A DNA stretch of 64,000 nt, from contig NZ_VKDC01000027.1 in the NCBI RefSeq assembly GCF_007097395.1, positions 1 through 64,000 on the forward strand, written 5' to 3'. Made by a program: the position numbers and the translations under genes. The DNA is from Fulvivirga sp. M361. Lineage in GTDB: Bacteria; Bacteroidota; Bacteroidia; Cytophagales; Cyclobacteriaceae. Below are positions 47,138-54,766 of this stretch, in pieces. Within the stretch, counting starts at the first letter, position 1, and each line of letters opens with the position of its first letter. The notes below the pieces were generated by a model. The model was not told where the DNA came from, made no database searches, and saw only the letters and a list, made by a program, of their open reading frames with translations.

Positions 47138-48181
47138 ATGCAAGAAAACCTCTCTCCCAATCAGTCAGAATTTTTGCTTTACACTTCCCAGAACGGAGAA
47201 GTAAAAGTAGATGTATTGCTACAGGATGAAACCGTATGGCTCACACAGAAGGGTATGCAGGAACTCTTTGATAAGGCAAAATCTACGGTGAGTGAGCATA
47301 TCAAAAATGTATTTGAAGAAGGAGAATTAGACCAGAAACTGGTTGTTCGGAAATTCCGAACAACCACTCCACACGGTGCTATGCCTGATAAAACCCAAGA
47401 AAACTGGGTCAACTACTACAATCTGGATGTCATCATCTCAGTAGGCTATCGGGTAAAGTCCCAAAGAGGTACACAGTTTCGTATCTGGGCGACCAAGATA
47501 CTTCGGGAGTACATCATCAAAGGCTTTGCCATGGATGATGACCGCCTCAAACAAGGCTCTGCCCTATTCGGAAAAGACTACTTTGATGAGTTGCTGGAGC
47601 GCATCCGAGAGATCCGAGCCAGTGAAAGACGGTTCTATCAGAAGATCACGGACATCTACGCTCAGTGTAGCATAGACTATGACCCCAAAGCAAACATTAC
47701 CCAAACGTTCTACAAGACTGTCCAAAACAAATTGCATTGGGCTATAACAGGTCATACCGCAGCAGAGATCATCAAAGAAAGAGCCAATGCCTCCAAACCT
47801 CACATGGGATTGACCACATGGAAGCATGCCCCTGAAGGCAAAGTACTAAAGACGGATGTATCGGTAGCCAAAAACTACCTCAGTGAAAAAGAGCTGAAAG
47901 ATCTCAACCGCATTGTAACCATGTACCTCGACTTTGCCGAGCTACAGGCAGAAAGGCAAAACGCCATGAAAATGAACGATTGGGTAAGTAAACTGGATGG
48001 CTTCTTACAGTTCAATGACTACAAGGTGCTGAAAGATGCAGGAAAAATATCGGCAACCATCGCCAAACAATTGGCAGAACAAGAGTACCAGAAATTCAGA
48101 ACAGAACAAGACAAAGCCTTTGAGTCAGACTTTGACAAAGAGGTGAAAAAAATCACGCAAAAAGGAAAAGACAAACGATGA
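47138..48181 (+). CDS. RhuM-family protein
   Basis: 347 residues. The N-terminal half is the RhuM domain: VWLTQKGMQELFDKAKSTVS, NVFEEGELDQKLVV, then YYNLDVIISVGYRVKSQRGT and IWATKILREYIIKGFAMDDD. RhuM proteins were named from a Salmonella pathogenicity island and are often encoded inside type I restriction loci; a DNA-binding role is likely but not shown. The C-terminal half is helical and charged. Nine bases separate it from the gene before and six from the Argonaute. Confidence 0.9.
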   Translation: MQENLSPNQSEFLLYTSQNGEVKVDVLLQDETVWLTQKGMQELFDKAKSTVSEHIKNVFEEGELDQKLVVRKFRTTTPHGAMPDKTQENWVNYYNLDVIISVGYRVKSQRGTQFRIWATKILREYIIKGFAMDDDRLKQGSALFGKDYFDELLERIREIRASERRFYQKITDIYAQCSIDYDPKANITQTFYKTVQNKLHWAITGHTAAEIIKERANASKPHMGLTTWKHAPEGKVLKTDVSVAKNYLSEKELKDLNRIVTMYLDFAELQAERQNAMKMNDWVSKLDGFLQFNDYKVLKDAGKISATIAKQLAEQEYQKFRTEQDKAFESDFDKEVKKITQKGKDKR

Positions 48182-48187
48182 TGCACC

Positions 48188-50287
48188 ATGCCTAACCTGT
48201 CATTCAACATACTTACATTCAATCATCCACAAGAAGAACAAGTTTTCTTCTTTACGGATCAGGAACAGGAGAACCTTACAAGGATTCACAAAACCTTAGT
48301 TCCCAAAGAAGTGATTGAAAAGTATGGAGAGCAAGAGCATTATTATACTTCATTTACAGAGGAAAGACCTGATTTTTTAGCAGTACTCAAACCCACATCA
48401 CCAGAATATCAGACCATAGTAGCTGAAGATGGAGAAGAAAGAAGGAAACCAGTAGACAACTCTACTTTTTCATCATCAGTCCTAAAACGCTATTACAACT
48501 CGCTAATCCACAATCATTTTAAATCAAAAGGGTTTCTGGTAAAGCCCAACTTCATAAGTGACACGGAAGTTTGGTTAGCAAGTGACAAGCAGGACACCAC
48601 AGGCGTTTACAAAATCTTTGATCGCTTCTCTCTCAAAGTACAGTTCAAAAGCGTTTCAGGAAGTTTAGAGCTATTGGTAGCATTTGAGGGGAAATCCAAA
48701 ATATTCAAGACTTCCGTCTCAGAGTTTTTGGAAGAAGTACCGATTCAGGCATTCAATTGGGTGGTTTACAATAAAGGACTTTACCGATTTGATGAGTTGC
48801 CAGATGATGGACGAAGAGAATACGATAAGGTTTATCCTGTTTGGAATTTTGACATCAGAGATGCCCTACTCCAGGAAACAGAAGCACCTGACAAGTCAAA
48901 TCGATACAAGAAGTTCAAAACAGCCATTGACAAGTTTTACAGAAACTACCTGAATACGAATGAGTTCAAAAGCATTATTCCGATAGATGCTAAAGGATTC
49001 ATTTCTGTAGATAAAAAGAGAATTGGAGAAGTCTATAAGAGCAGCAATCAACTCGTATTCGGCAAAAAGCAGACAGGTAAAATCCCAATGTATGGGATTA
49101 GAGACAATGGGCCATTTGATTTAAGTACGGCTGTCAAAATCAATTTCTTTTTCATTCTGCATGAAGACGATCAGGAAGTAGGTGCGAAAATGCACCGATA
49201 TTTCAATGGCACTCAATCAGGTTTCAAAGGACTTGAAAAGTTTGTTCACCTTCCCTATCAGCCCAATAAAGAACATGCAATAGTCTTCAAAGACAGAGAG
49301 AATCCATGGCCAGAAATCTATCAGGCTATCATTGATCAGGACTTTGATACAGACATTCAGTACTTAGCCATCTACATTACTCCAATCTCCAAGCATGTAT
49401 CAGACCGATCAAGACGACAGGTTTATTATAAGCTCAAAGAACTATTATTGCAGAAAGGAGTATCCTCTCAGGTAATTGATCCAGAGAAAGTCTTGTCCAA
49501 CGATAAGTATCACTTTAGCCTACCCAATATCGCTATTGCCATTCTGGCAAAGCTCAACGGTACACCTTGGAAATTGAGTACCAAGCTGAAAAGTGAGTTA
49601 ATCGTAGGAGTTGGAGCCTTCAAGCATACAGATGTAGATGTCCAATACATAGGCAGTGCATTTAGTTTCTCAAATACTGGCAAATTCAATCGGTTTGAGT
49701 GTTTCCAAAAAGATCAGACAGATGAATTAGCAGGTTCGATCATTCGGGCAGTAAAAGATTATGTCAATATCAATTCCAATATCAGACGGTTGGTAATCCA
49801 TTTCTTCAAGAGCATGAGCAGAGAAGAAATTGAGCCTATTGAGTACGGATTGAAAGAGCTTGATTTAGAAATACCAGTCTTCATTGTATCAATCAACAAA
49901 ACTGAATCTTCTGATATTGTGGCATTTGACCAAGACTGGAATGAACTCATGCCGATTAGTGGCACGTTTATCAAATTGGGCTACAATCGTTTCTTGCTTT
50001 TCAACAATACCAGGTACTCAAAAACAGAGTTCAACTTCCATGATGGTTTCTCATTTCCGATCAAGCTAAAAATTGAATGTACCGTACCCGAATTGGTAAA
50101 TGACTATAGAACCGTCAAAGACTTGATTGATCAGGTTTACCAGTTCAGCAGAATGTACTGGAAATCAGTAAGACAACAGAACCTACCTGTTACAATCAAA
50201 TACCCTGAAATGGTTGCAGAAATGCTACCTTATTTTGAAGGGAATGAAATCCCAGAATATGGCAAAGACAATCTTTGGTTTTTGTAG
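48188..50287 (+). CDS. Long prokaryotic Argonaute with inactive PIWI domain
   Basis: 699 residues. The N-terminal 380 residues would hold N, L1 and PAZ-like parts, poorly conserved. The MID domain (about 390-470) has YYKLKELLLQKGVSSQVI and the signature AILAKLNGTPWKL, with Lys415, Gln428 and Lys455 placed to hold a guide 5' phosphate. The PIWI domain (about 470-699) ends in the typical LPVTIKYPEMVAEML block. The catalytic tetrad is not there: Gly476 replaces the first Asp (IVGVGAF) and Phe540 replaces the second (VIHFFKS). It should bind guide and target but not slice, like long-B Argonautes such as RsAgo, which work with separate effectors. It is the last gene of the RM operon. Confidence 0.85.
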   Translation: MPNLSFNILTFNHPQEEQVFFFTDQEQENLTRIHKTLVPKEVIEKYGEQEHYYTSFTEERPDFLAVLKPTSPEYQTIVAEDGEERRKPVDNSTFSSSVLKRYYNSLIHNHFKSKGFLVKPNFISDTEVWLASDKQDTTGVYKIFDRFSLKVQFKSVSGSLELLVAFEGKSKIFKTSVSEFLEEVPIQAFNWVVYNKGLYRFDELPDDGRREYDKVYPVWNFDIRDALLQETEAPDKSNRYKKFKTAIDKFYRNYLNTNEFKSIIPIDAKGFISVDKKRIGEVYKSSNQLVFGKKQTGKIPMYGIRDNGPFDLSTAVKINFFFILHEDDQEVGAKMHRYFNGTQSGFKGLEKFVHLPYQPNKEHAIVFKDRENPWPEIYQAIIDQDFDTDIQYLAIYITPISKHVSDRSRRQVYYKLKELLLQKGVSSQVIDPEKVLSNDKYHFSLPNIAIAILAKLNGTPWKLSTKLKSELIVGVGAFKHTDVDVQYIGSAFSFSNTGKFNRFECFQKDQTDELAGSIIRAVKDYVNINSNIRRLVIHFFKSMSREEIEPIEYGLKELDLEIPVFIVSINKTESSDIVAFDQDWNELMPISGTFIKLGYNRFLLFNNTRYSKTEFNFHDGFSFPIKLKIECTVPELVNDYRTVKDLIDQVYQFSRMYWKSVRQQNLPVTIKYPEMVAEMLPYFEGNEIPEYGKDNLWFL

Positions 50288-50330
50288 GTAGTGCAAGGAA
50301 GCCCACGCACATTTGCCCTCCCTGACCTAT

Positions 50331-50425
50331 GTGCTTACAGTCGGTTCTTTTCATTCGTTCGTACCTCTCTCTTTTCATTCACCCACTTCCAGCACCGCAC
50401 AGCAAGAGTACTCCCTCATTCCTTT
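50331..50425. repeat. Copy A of a diverged ~95-bp direct repeat
   Basis: Starts GTGCTTACAGTCGG and contains CACTTCCAGCACCGCAC. It aligns with 50817-50910 along its whole length with substitutions and small indels. Confidence 0.6.
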
Positions 50426-50816
50426 TCGTTGCACTTCAATCCATTCAGCCACACACTTGCTTTTTCCCACCCTATCCCCAACGCAGGTAAAGCGGTGTTC
50501 GTCAGTCTTTCCGTTTTGTTCCGCAAAAACATATCTGCAAGGGTGAAATACACTCCCTACGGTCGCCCTTGCATATAGCGTTCACTTACCAGGTGGTTTG
50601 TGCTCCAGTAGGTGCTCACCACCTGCCGTTCACTTGTTTTGCTACACACACTTCTCTCCATCCTCACTTGCAGCTACTTCATCCCCCCAAACCCCAATTA
50701 GGTGTTCGCTGTACTCACTTCAATATTAAATTGGGGGTCTGTCGCTGCATGTGTTTTTGCTCGCCTGCGGGTCGCTGCGGGCTGATCGGGCTGTCATGCT
50801 TTTTGCATTTGATCCA

Positions 50817-50910
50817 GTGCCTACAGTCGCTTCATTTCAGTCTCTCGTTCCTCTTTCCCTGCATTCAGCCACTTTCAGCACCCCACACAAGAGTAGCTCA
50901 TTCATTACAC
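50817..50910. repeat. Copy B of the diverged ~95-bp direct repeat
   Basis: Starts GTGCCTACAGTCGC and contains CACTTTCAGCACCCCAC. The copies begin 486 bases apart in the same orientation. Confidence 0.6.
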
Positions 50911-51381
50911 TCCACATTTCATCACTACAATTCGATTACTATTGATGCTCATACTGAAAACCCACATTTGGTTGAAAATGAAAATACCAAATGCTACACC
51001 TCCACTTCAATACAATTATCTGTTAAGAAACCGTTCTTCAATATTCCGCTTCATTCAATCGCTACACTTGCCTTTCCCCTCTTAAGGCAAAAAATCACGC
51101 CAGCCCTGTGTAGTTCCTACATAGCTGTAGTCGCCTTATCAGGCTTTTTCTACAGCACCCTTGCTCCACTCGCAGGCGGCTCGCATTAAAAGCTACGCCT
51201 TTGGTTTACCTGCGTTTCGCTCAACAACCCAACACACAGATCCCGACCCATTGATGATTGATGTACAGTTAATGAAATAAGTACCAGTAAATCCAGACCA
51301 TTCAAAAAAAAGAGACAAGCAAAGTTAGGCGGGTTCGCACAAGCCCAACGCACAACCGGGATGTCAAGGTCAAGCCCTTCG

Positions 51382-51430
51382 GGTTTTGAAAAAAATCTCC
51401 ACCCTACGGGTAGTATTTTTCTCAAAAACC
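51382..51430. other. Long imperfect hairpin with inner stem
   Basis: The arms GGTTTTGAAAAAAAT (51382-51396) and ATTTTTCTCAAAAACC (51415-51430) pair with small bulges. An inner stem ACCC-TAC-GGGT lies at 51401-51411 and a neighbouring CCC-TTC-GGG at 51375-51383. It precedes the small gene at 51553 and could be a terminator or leader structure. Confidence 0.5.
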
Positions 51431-51552
51431 TTGTCAACCCTGCCACACCCGCCTTTTCAAGAGCTTTCTCTTTTCTTTTTTTCCCTTTTTTCTTTTCTCT
51501 TTTGAAAATGTCTGTGCGAAGCAGAGCGAGCATAATTCTAATGGCTTGCTAT

Positions 51553-51987
51553 ATGAAAACCTTTCGCTTGAAAACCTACAGACCAGAAACCCGATACGAA
51601 GAACCCCACTTCTTTATCCTGAATAAAGGATTGAACAGTGGGAAACCATTGAACGACCCTTGCCCGAATTGCTTTGTCTGCCTGACACTCAATGATGAGG
51701 ATAGGGAATTTATGTACTGGCTATGTTTTGGATTGTGGAGGTCAAAATCATTCCATTGCTATCTGAAAGGCTCAGTTATTCCATTTGTCACCATTGATGA
51801 AACCAGAAAGCTGATCCGACAAAGTGAAGCAGAAGCCAGTACCAAACAACAAGCATTTGATAAGGCGATTCAAGCACTCAGATTATTGGAAATACAAGAG
51901 GAAAAAATCAAAGTCTCTATTAAGATGATCGAGACTGCAAGGCAAGCAATCTTTCACCAGTTGATGAAAGGAACATACTCAGGATAA
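51553..51987 (+). CDS. Small conserved mobile-element protein (resembles DUF6943)
   Basis: 144 residues from ATG 51553; an in-frame ATG at 51541 is also possible. It has a Cys pair in PCPNCFVCLTLND, an aromatic block MYWLCFGLWRSKSF, and a helical, charged C-terminal half. Proteins with this start (PHFFILNKGLNSGKPLN) are common cargo in Bacteroidota integrative elements; I believe they are grouped as DUF6943 but cannot check. Function unknown. It lies downstream of the hairpin region, in the same direction as the Argonaute operon. Confidence 0.7.
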   Translation: MKTFRLKTYRPETRYEEPHFFILNKGLNSGKPLNDPCPNCFVCLTLNDEDREFMYWLCFGLWRSKSFHCYLKGSVIPFVTIDETRKLIRQSEAEASTKQQAFDKAIQALRLLEIQEEKIKVSIKMIETARQAIFHQLMKGTYSG

Positions 51988-52165
51988 AGCAGTAACCTGA
52001 CAAAAGAACAGGGCAACAAAAGCAAAATAAAGCACAGTCAAGCAACAACACCTCAGCATGAATCTTCGCTTATTTCTTGTAGTATTTTAGATGGTATAGG
52101 GAAAGTCCATGGAAAGTCCGTGTCAAGTCCAAGTATTTGTTTAACCCCGTAAAATTTAAAAAGCA

Positions 52166-52807
52166 ATGGGAAAAATTTCACAAGGTGTATTAGGCGGCTT
52201 CTCCGGCAAGGTCGGAAATGTCGTAGGTGGTACATGGAAAGGCATTGACTACATGAGGATCAAGCCTGCCAATGTTTCCAACCCAAGAACAGAAGGTCAG
52301 GTAGACCAACGTTCCAAATTCTCAACAGTTCTAAGGTTCTTGCAGCCAATGACTGACTTCCTGAGAGTAGGCTTCAAATTGTATGCAAACAAGATGACAC
52401 AGTTCAACGCTGCTATGTCATATAACCTGAATAATGCAATTACAGGAGCTTATCCAAGTTTCACGATTGACTATGCCAGCGCATTGGTAACTCGTGGAAA
52501 CCTCACAGTAGCAGCAGGTGGTGCAGCTTCATCTCCAAGTGCAGGAGATGTGCAAGTAACCTGGACAGATAATTCAGGCAGTGGATCAGCACTTGCCACT
52601 GACAAAGCCCTGATTGTTCTGATCAACACTTCGAGAGATGAGGCAGTATTTACTACTGCAGGTGCAGACAGATCAGCCGGTACAGAAACGATTTCAGTGC
52701 CTTCTGAGTACTCTGGAGAAGATGTTGAAGCCTTCCTTGGTTTCATCTCAGAAGATGGCTCCAAGGTTGCCAACAGCGTTTATTTAGGCTCTGTAACAGT
52801 TGCGTAA
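52166..52807 (+). CDS. DUF6266-like protein
   Basis: 213 residues. The start, MGKISQGVLGGFSGKVGNVV followed by GGTWKGIDYMR, is the hallmark of DUF6266 proteins of Bacteroidota. The N-terminal 90 residues are helical and basic; the rest is beta-rich and Ser/Gly/Ala-rich, Ig-like, ending in VYLGSVTVA. Function is unknown. It is a separate transcription unit near the right end of the island with its own terminator. Confidence 0.82.
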   Translation: MGKISQGVLGGFSGKVGNVVGGTWKGIDYMRIKPANVSNPRTEGQVDQRSKFSTVLRFLQPMTDFLRVGFKLYANKMTQFNAAMSYNLNNAITGAYPSFTIDYASALVTRGNLTVAAGGAASSPSAGDVQVTWTDNSGSGSALATDKALIVLINTSRDEAVFTTAGADRSAGTETISVPSEYSGEDVEAFLGFISEDGSKVANSVYLGSVTVA

Positions 52808-52826
52808 AGCGATTGATGTTTTCGAT

Positions 52827-52859
52827 AAAAACCGCTTCCTTTGTGAGGCGGTTTTTTTA
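52827..52859 (+). terminator. Intrinsic terminator after the DUF6266 gene
   Basis: The stem AAAAACCGC / GCGGTTTTT extends inward by a few pairs to a loop near 52839-52844 and ends in a run of T. It lies 20 bases after the stop codon and is the clearest terminator in the window. Confidence 0.9.
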
Positions 52860-52920
52860 TGCCCACTCCCTTCATTTTTCCTTTACTTATCCCTTATTTA
52901 GCTGATAGTCAGTGATTTTT

Positions 52921-52951
52921 GTTGCTAATTCGTTTCTACCACCTAAGCAAC
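52921..52951. promoter_or_regulatory. Candidate integrase arm-type sites, right end
   Basis: GTTGCTAAT at 52921-52929 matches the motif repeated inside the left end, and CTAAGCAAC at 52943-52951 is an inverted copy with two differences. The distance to the core is about 40-60 bases, similar to the left side. Confidence 0.5.
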
Positions 52952-52987
52952 ATATTGATTAACAACGAGTTACATTTAACTCAAATA

Positions 52988-53007
52988 TTTTGTATCGGGA
53001 AGTAATT
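52988..53007. repeat. attR core, 20 bp
   Basis: TTTTGTATCGGGAAGTAATT, the second copy of the mnmE end. With 35381-35400 it defines an excised circle of 17,607 bp. Confidence 0.88.
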
Positions 53008-53051
53008 GGTTCGGATTTGGATAAATTACTAAATCTCTTAAAGTGCCTTTT

Positions 53052-53270
53052 TTAGTTTGGGTCAGTAGTCTGTTCAAATTTATTTATTTTGCAGTCTGAC
53101 CTATATTGCCTCAAACTTATAGCTATGAAATTCGGTCTATAGTTGAGTTTGGAAGCCGTTACATTTGCAGCCTGAACTGTACTTTTACTAATTCCGGGTT
53201 TTTGATTCAAAACCTTGGAAACGGTAGAAGAGGAAATTTTTAACGGTAGCTGGCACCAGGTAGTTTTTTT
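53052..53270 (-). pseudogene. Decayed LacI-family HTH fragment
   Basis: On the minus strand, ending at a stop at 53052-53054, an open stretch encodes KISSSTVSKVLNQKPGISKS followed by TVQAANVTASKLNYRPNF and IAISLR. This is the second half of a LacI DNA-binding domain, including the hinge. The first helix is not preserved (TTWCQLPL precedes it), there is no start codon in a sensible place, and the ligand-binding domain is absent. It is the remnant of a regulator that stood after the fucose operon, perhaps cut away when the island arrived. Confidence 0.75.
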
Positions 53271-53289
53271 GATATACTATTCACTTCCC

Positions 53290-54438
53290 CTATTCTAAAT
53301 GCTTCGCAAAATCACCCACTTTTTCACAACATACCTGCTCCATCACCTGCTGAAGTTGAGTTTTAAGGATAGAAATGGCATGATTACCCCCCTTACTGCC
53401 AAGTGCCGCCACGCTATACATAAACGTCCTTCCGAGGAAAGTAAATTCTGCTCCGGTAGCCAAGGTTCTTGCTATATCCGGTCCCGATCTGATACCGCTA
53501 TCCATCATCACTTTTATCTGGTTTCCATACTTTTTAGCTATTGATTGAAGTGGTTTTATGGTGGACTGTCCGGCATCAAGTTGTCTGCCTCCATGATTCG
53601 AAACAATAATTCCATCCAAACCGAGTTTAACAGCCCTTTCAGCATCTTCTTCACTGGCTACACCTTTTAGTACAATCTTACCCTTCCACATGTCTCTTAT
53701 GGGAGCTATTTTTTCCTCGTTTAGGCGACCGGAAAATGTTTGGTTCATAAACATCCCTAACTGCTTAAGGTCAAGTCCTTTAGGCATATAAGGTTTAAGG
53801 GTTTCAAAATTAGGCTGACCGCTAATTAATGTGCGTAAGGCCCAGTTCGGACATCCCATAATTTGCAGGATGTTTGACAGTGACATTTTGGGTGGCATGG
53901 CCAATCCATTTCTAATATCTCTGGGACGGAATCCAAAAGTAGGCACATCACATAGTAATACTAATACAGGACATTCCGCTGCTTCGGCTCTTCTAATGAT
54001 GTCATCTCGTAACTTATCTTCGGCCGGATGGTACAATTGAAACCAGGCCCTTCCTTCAGTGATCTCGCTGGCTTCTTCAATACTCATGGTAGTAACCGTA
54101 CTGAGTATAAACGGAATGTTATGATCAAAAGCAGATTTTGCCAATATTTCAGAAGCTTTTGGCCACATAAGTCCTTGTAGACCAACCGGGGCAATACCGA
54201 AAGGTGCATCATACATATGCCCAAATAGCTCAGTTCTCATATCCGACTGAGTATGCTTTAAAAGGTATTGCGGAATCAGCTGCACCTGCCTTAGTTCTCT
54301 GGTATTTCTATCCAGATTCACGTCTTCGTTACAACCTCCATCCAAATACTCAAAGGCAAAACGTGGAATTCTACGTTTCGCTTTATTCCTTAGATCATCT
54401 ATTCCCGGATAGCGGCTGTCATATTTCCATTCACTCAT
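53290..54438 (-). CDS. lldD: FMN-dependent alpha-hydroxy-acid (L-lactate) dehydrogenase
   Basis: 382 residues. FMN-family features are RFAFEYLDGGCNEDVNLDRN at the N-terminus, VSNHGGRQLDAGQ with the catalytic His, and DSGIRSGPDIARTLATGAEF near the end. Known members oxidise L-lactate or related 2-hydroxy acids to 2-keto acids. As the last gene of the fucose operon (four-base overlap with the mutarotase) it most likely removes the L-lactate released by the final hydrolase step. A membrane-associated helix is not evident. The next feature downstream is the LacI remnant. Confidence 0.88.
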   Translation of the reverse strand: MSEWKYDSRYPGIDDLRNKAKRRIPRFAFEYLDGGCNEDVNLDRNTRELRQVQLIPQYLLKHTQSDMRTELFGHMYDAPFGIAPVGLQGLMWPKASEILAKSAFDHNIPFILSTVTTMSIEEASEITEGRAWFQLYHPAEDKLRDDIIRRAEAAECPVLVLLCDVPTFGFRPRDIRNGLAMPPKMSLSNILQIMGCPNWALRTLISGQPNFETLKPYMPKGLDLKQLGMFMNQTFSGRLNEEKIAPIRDMWKGKIVLKGVASEEDAERAVKLGLDGIIVSNHGGRQLDAGQSTIKPLQSIAKKYGNQIKVMMDSGIRSGPDIARTLATGAEFTFLGRTFMYSVAALGSKGGNHAISILKTQLQQVMEQVCCEKVGDFAKHLE

Positions 54439-54761
54439 AATTCAAATATCTTATCCATCAAAAGCCACTTTTCATTGGGTCTGGAAAATGGCAAACGTTG
54501 CTGATAAGTATCCATCATCTGTTCCCATTCCTGCACTTTTTCATTGGTTGCATCTGCTAGTCTCTTTTTATCAAAACTAAATGATGCATCCACCTCAATA
54601 ATCATAAACAGGCGTGTGTGAATATTATAAATCTCCATACTCAAGATGCCTGATTCAACTATACTATCCTTAATTTCAGGCCACACATTTTTATGGTGTT
54701 GTTTATAACGAGCAATAAGTAGCGGATCGTTCTTTAAATCAAGTGTCAAACAATATCTCAT
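54435..54761 (-). CDS. RhaM-type sugar mutarotase
   Basis: 108 residues, the full length of the L-rhamnose mutarotase family (dimeric ferredoxin-like fold). MRYCLTLDLKNDPLLIARYK and HKNVWPEIKDSIVESGILSM contain the conserved His and Trp; IYNIHTRLFMIIEVD and WEQMMDTYQQ are further family blocks. Members interconvert sugar anomers. In this operon the substrate is most likely L-fucose, supplying the anomer that the dehydrogenase uses. It lies five bases after fucP and overlaps the LldD gene by four. Confidence 0.88.
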   Translation of the reverse strand: MRYCLTLDLKNDPLLIARYKQHHKNVWPEIKDSIVESGILSMEIYNIHTRLFMIIEVDASFSFDKKRLADATNEKVQEWEQMMDTYQQRLPFSRPNEKWLLMDKIFEL

Positions 54762-54766
54762 TTTCT

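Larger units (their letters stand above)
50288..51552. other. Structured, pyrimidine-rich non-coding region
   Basis: About 1.25 kb with no credible gene; the open frames on both strands are Cys/His/Ser-rich artefacts. It has three perfect 8-bp inverted repeats in a row (50536-50573, 50590-50625, 50692-50736), a diverged duplication of about 95 bp (50331-50425 and 50817-50910) and a long imperfect hairpin at 51382-51430. The plus strand is rich in C and T. It could be a transfer or replication origin, or specify a structured RNA, possibly connected to the Argonaute operon just upstream. Confidence 0.55.
35381..53007. mobile_element. 17.6-kb integrative defence island in the 3' end of mnmE
   Basis: The element is bounded by a 20-bp direct repeat at 35381-35400 and 52988-53007 that differs at one base and in both copies encodes FCIGK plus stop. 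An integrase gene lies 591 bases inside the left end. Repeated GTTGCTAAT motifs lie just inside both ends. Contents in order: Zn-ribbon/HTH protein, integrase, unknown protein, two excisionase-type HTH proteins, a split primase/helicase module, a seven-gene RM-Argonaute operon, a structured non-coding region and two small cargo genes. There are no relaxase or conjugation genes, so mobility beyond excision would need help. SGI1 of enterobacteria is known to use the same codons of mnmE (trmE/thdF). Confidence 0.88.
52808..53289. other. Right-end interval: terminator, arm site, attR and LacI remnant
   Basis: 482 bases without an intact gene. In order it holds the DUF6266 terminator, GTTGCTAAT at 52921-52929 with an inverted near-copy (CTAAGCAAC) at 52943-52951, the attR core, and a decayed LacI-type HTH coding fragment on the minus strand. 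Confidence 0.75.

Noticed and set aside
48188-50287. Short pAgo or PIWI-RE protein
   Set aside because: At 699 residues with a large N-terminal region it is longer than short pAgos, and the DinG-type helicase partner of PIWI-RE loci is absent.
50291-50578. 95-codon frame just after the Argonaute stop
   Set aside because: Same compositional bias as the neighbouring artefact and it runs through one copy of the 95-bp repeat.
50569-51189. 206-codon open frame after the Argonaute gene
   Set aside because: The translation is dominated by Cys, His, Ser, Leu and Phe with no domain pattern, and the DNA shows inverted repeats and a duplication crossing it; it is an artefact of pyrimidine-rich non-coding DNA.
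51186-51533. 115-codon minus-strand frame
   Set aside because: Lies over the hairpin region antisense to the cargo gene leader; the Lys-rich start is the reverse of a T-tract and there is no family resemblance.
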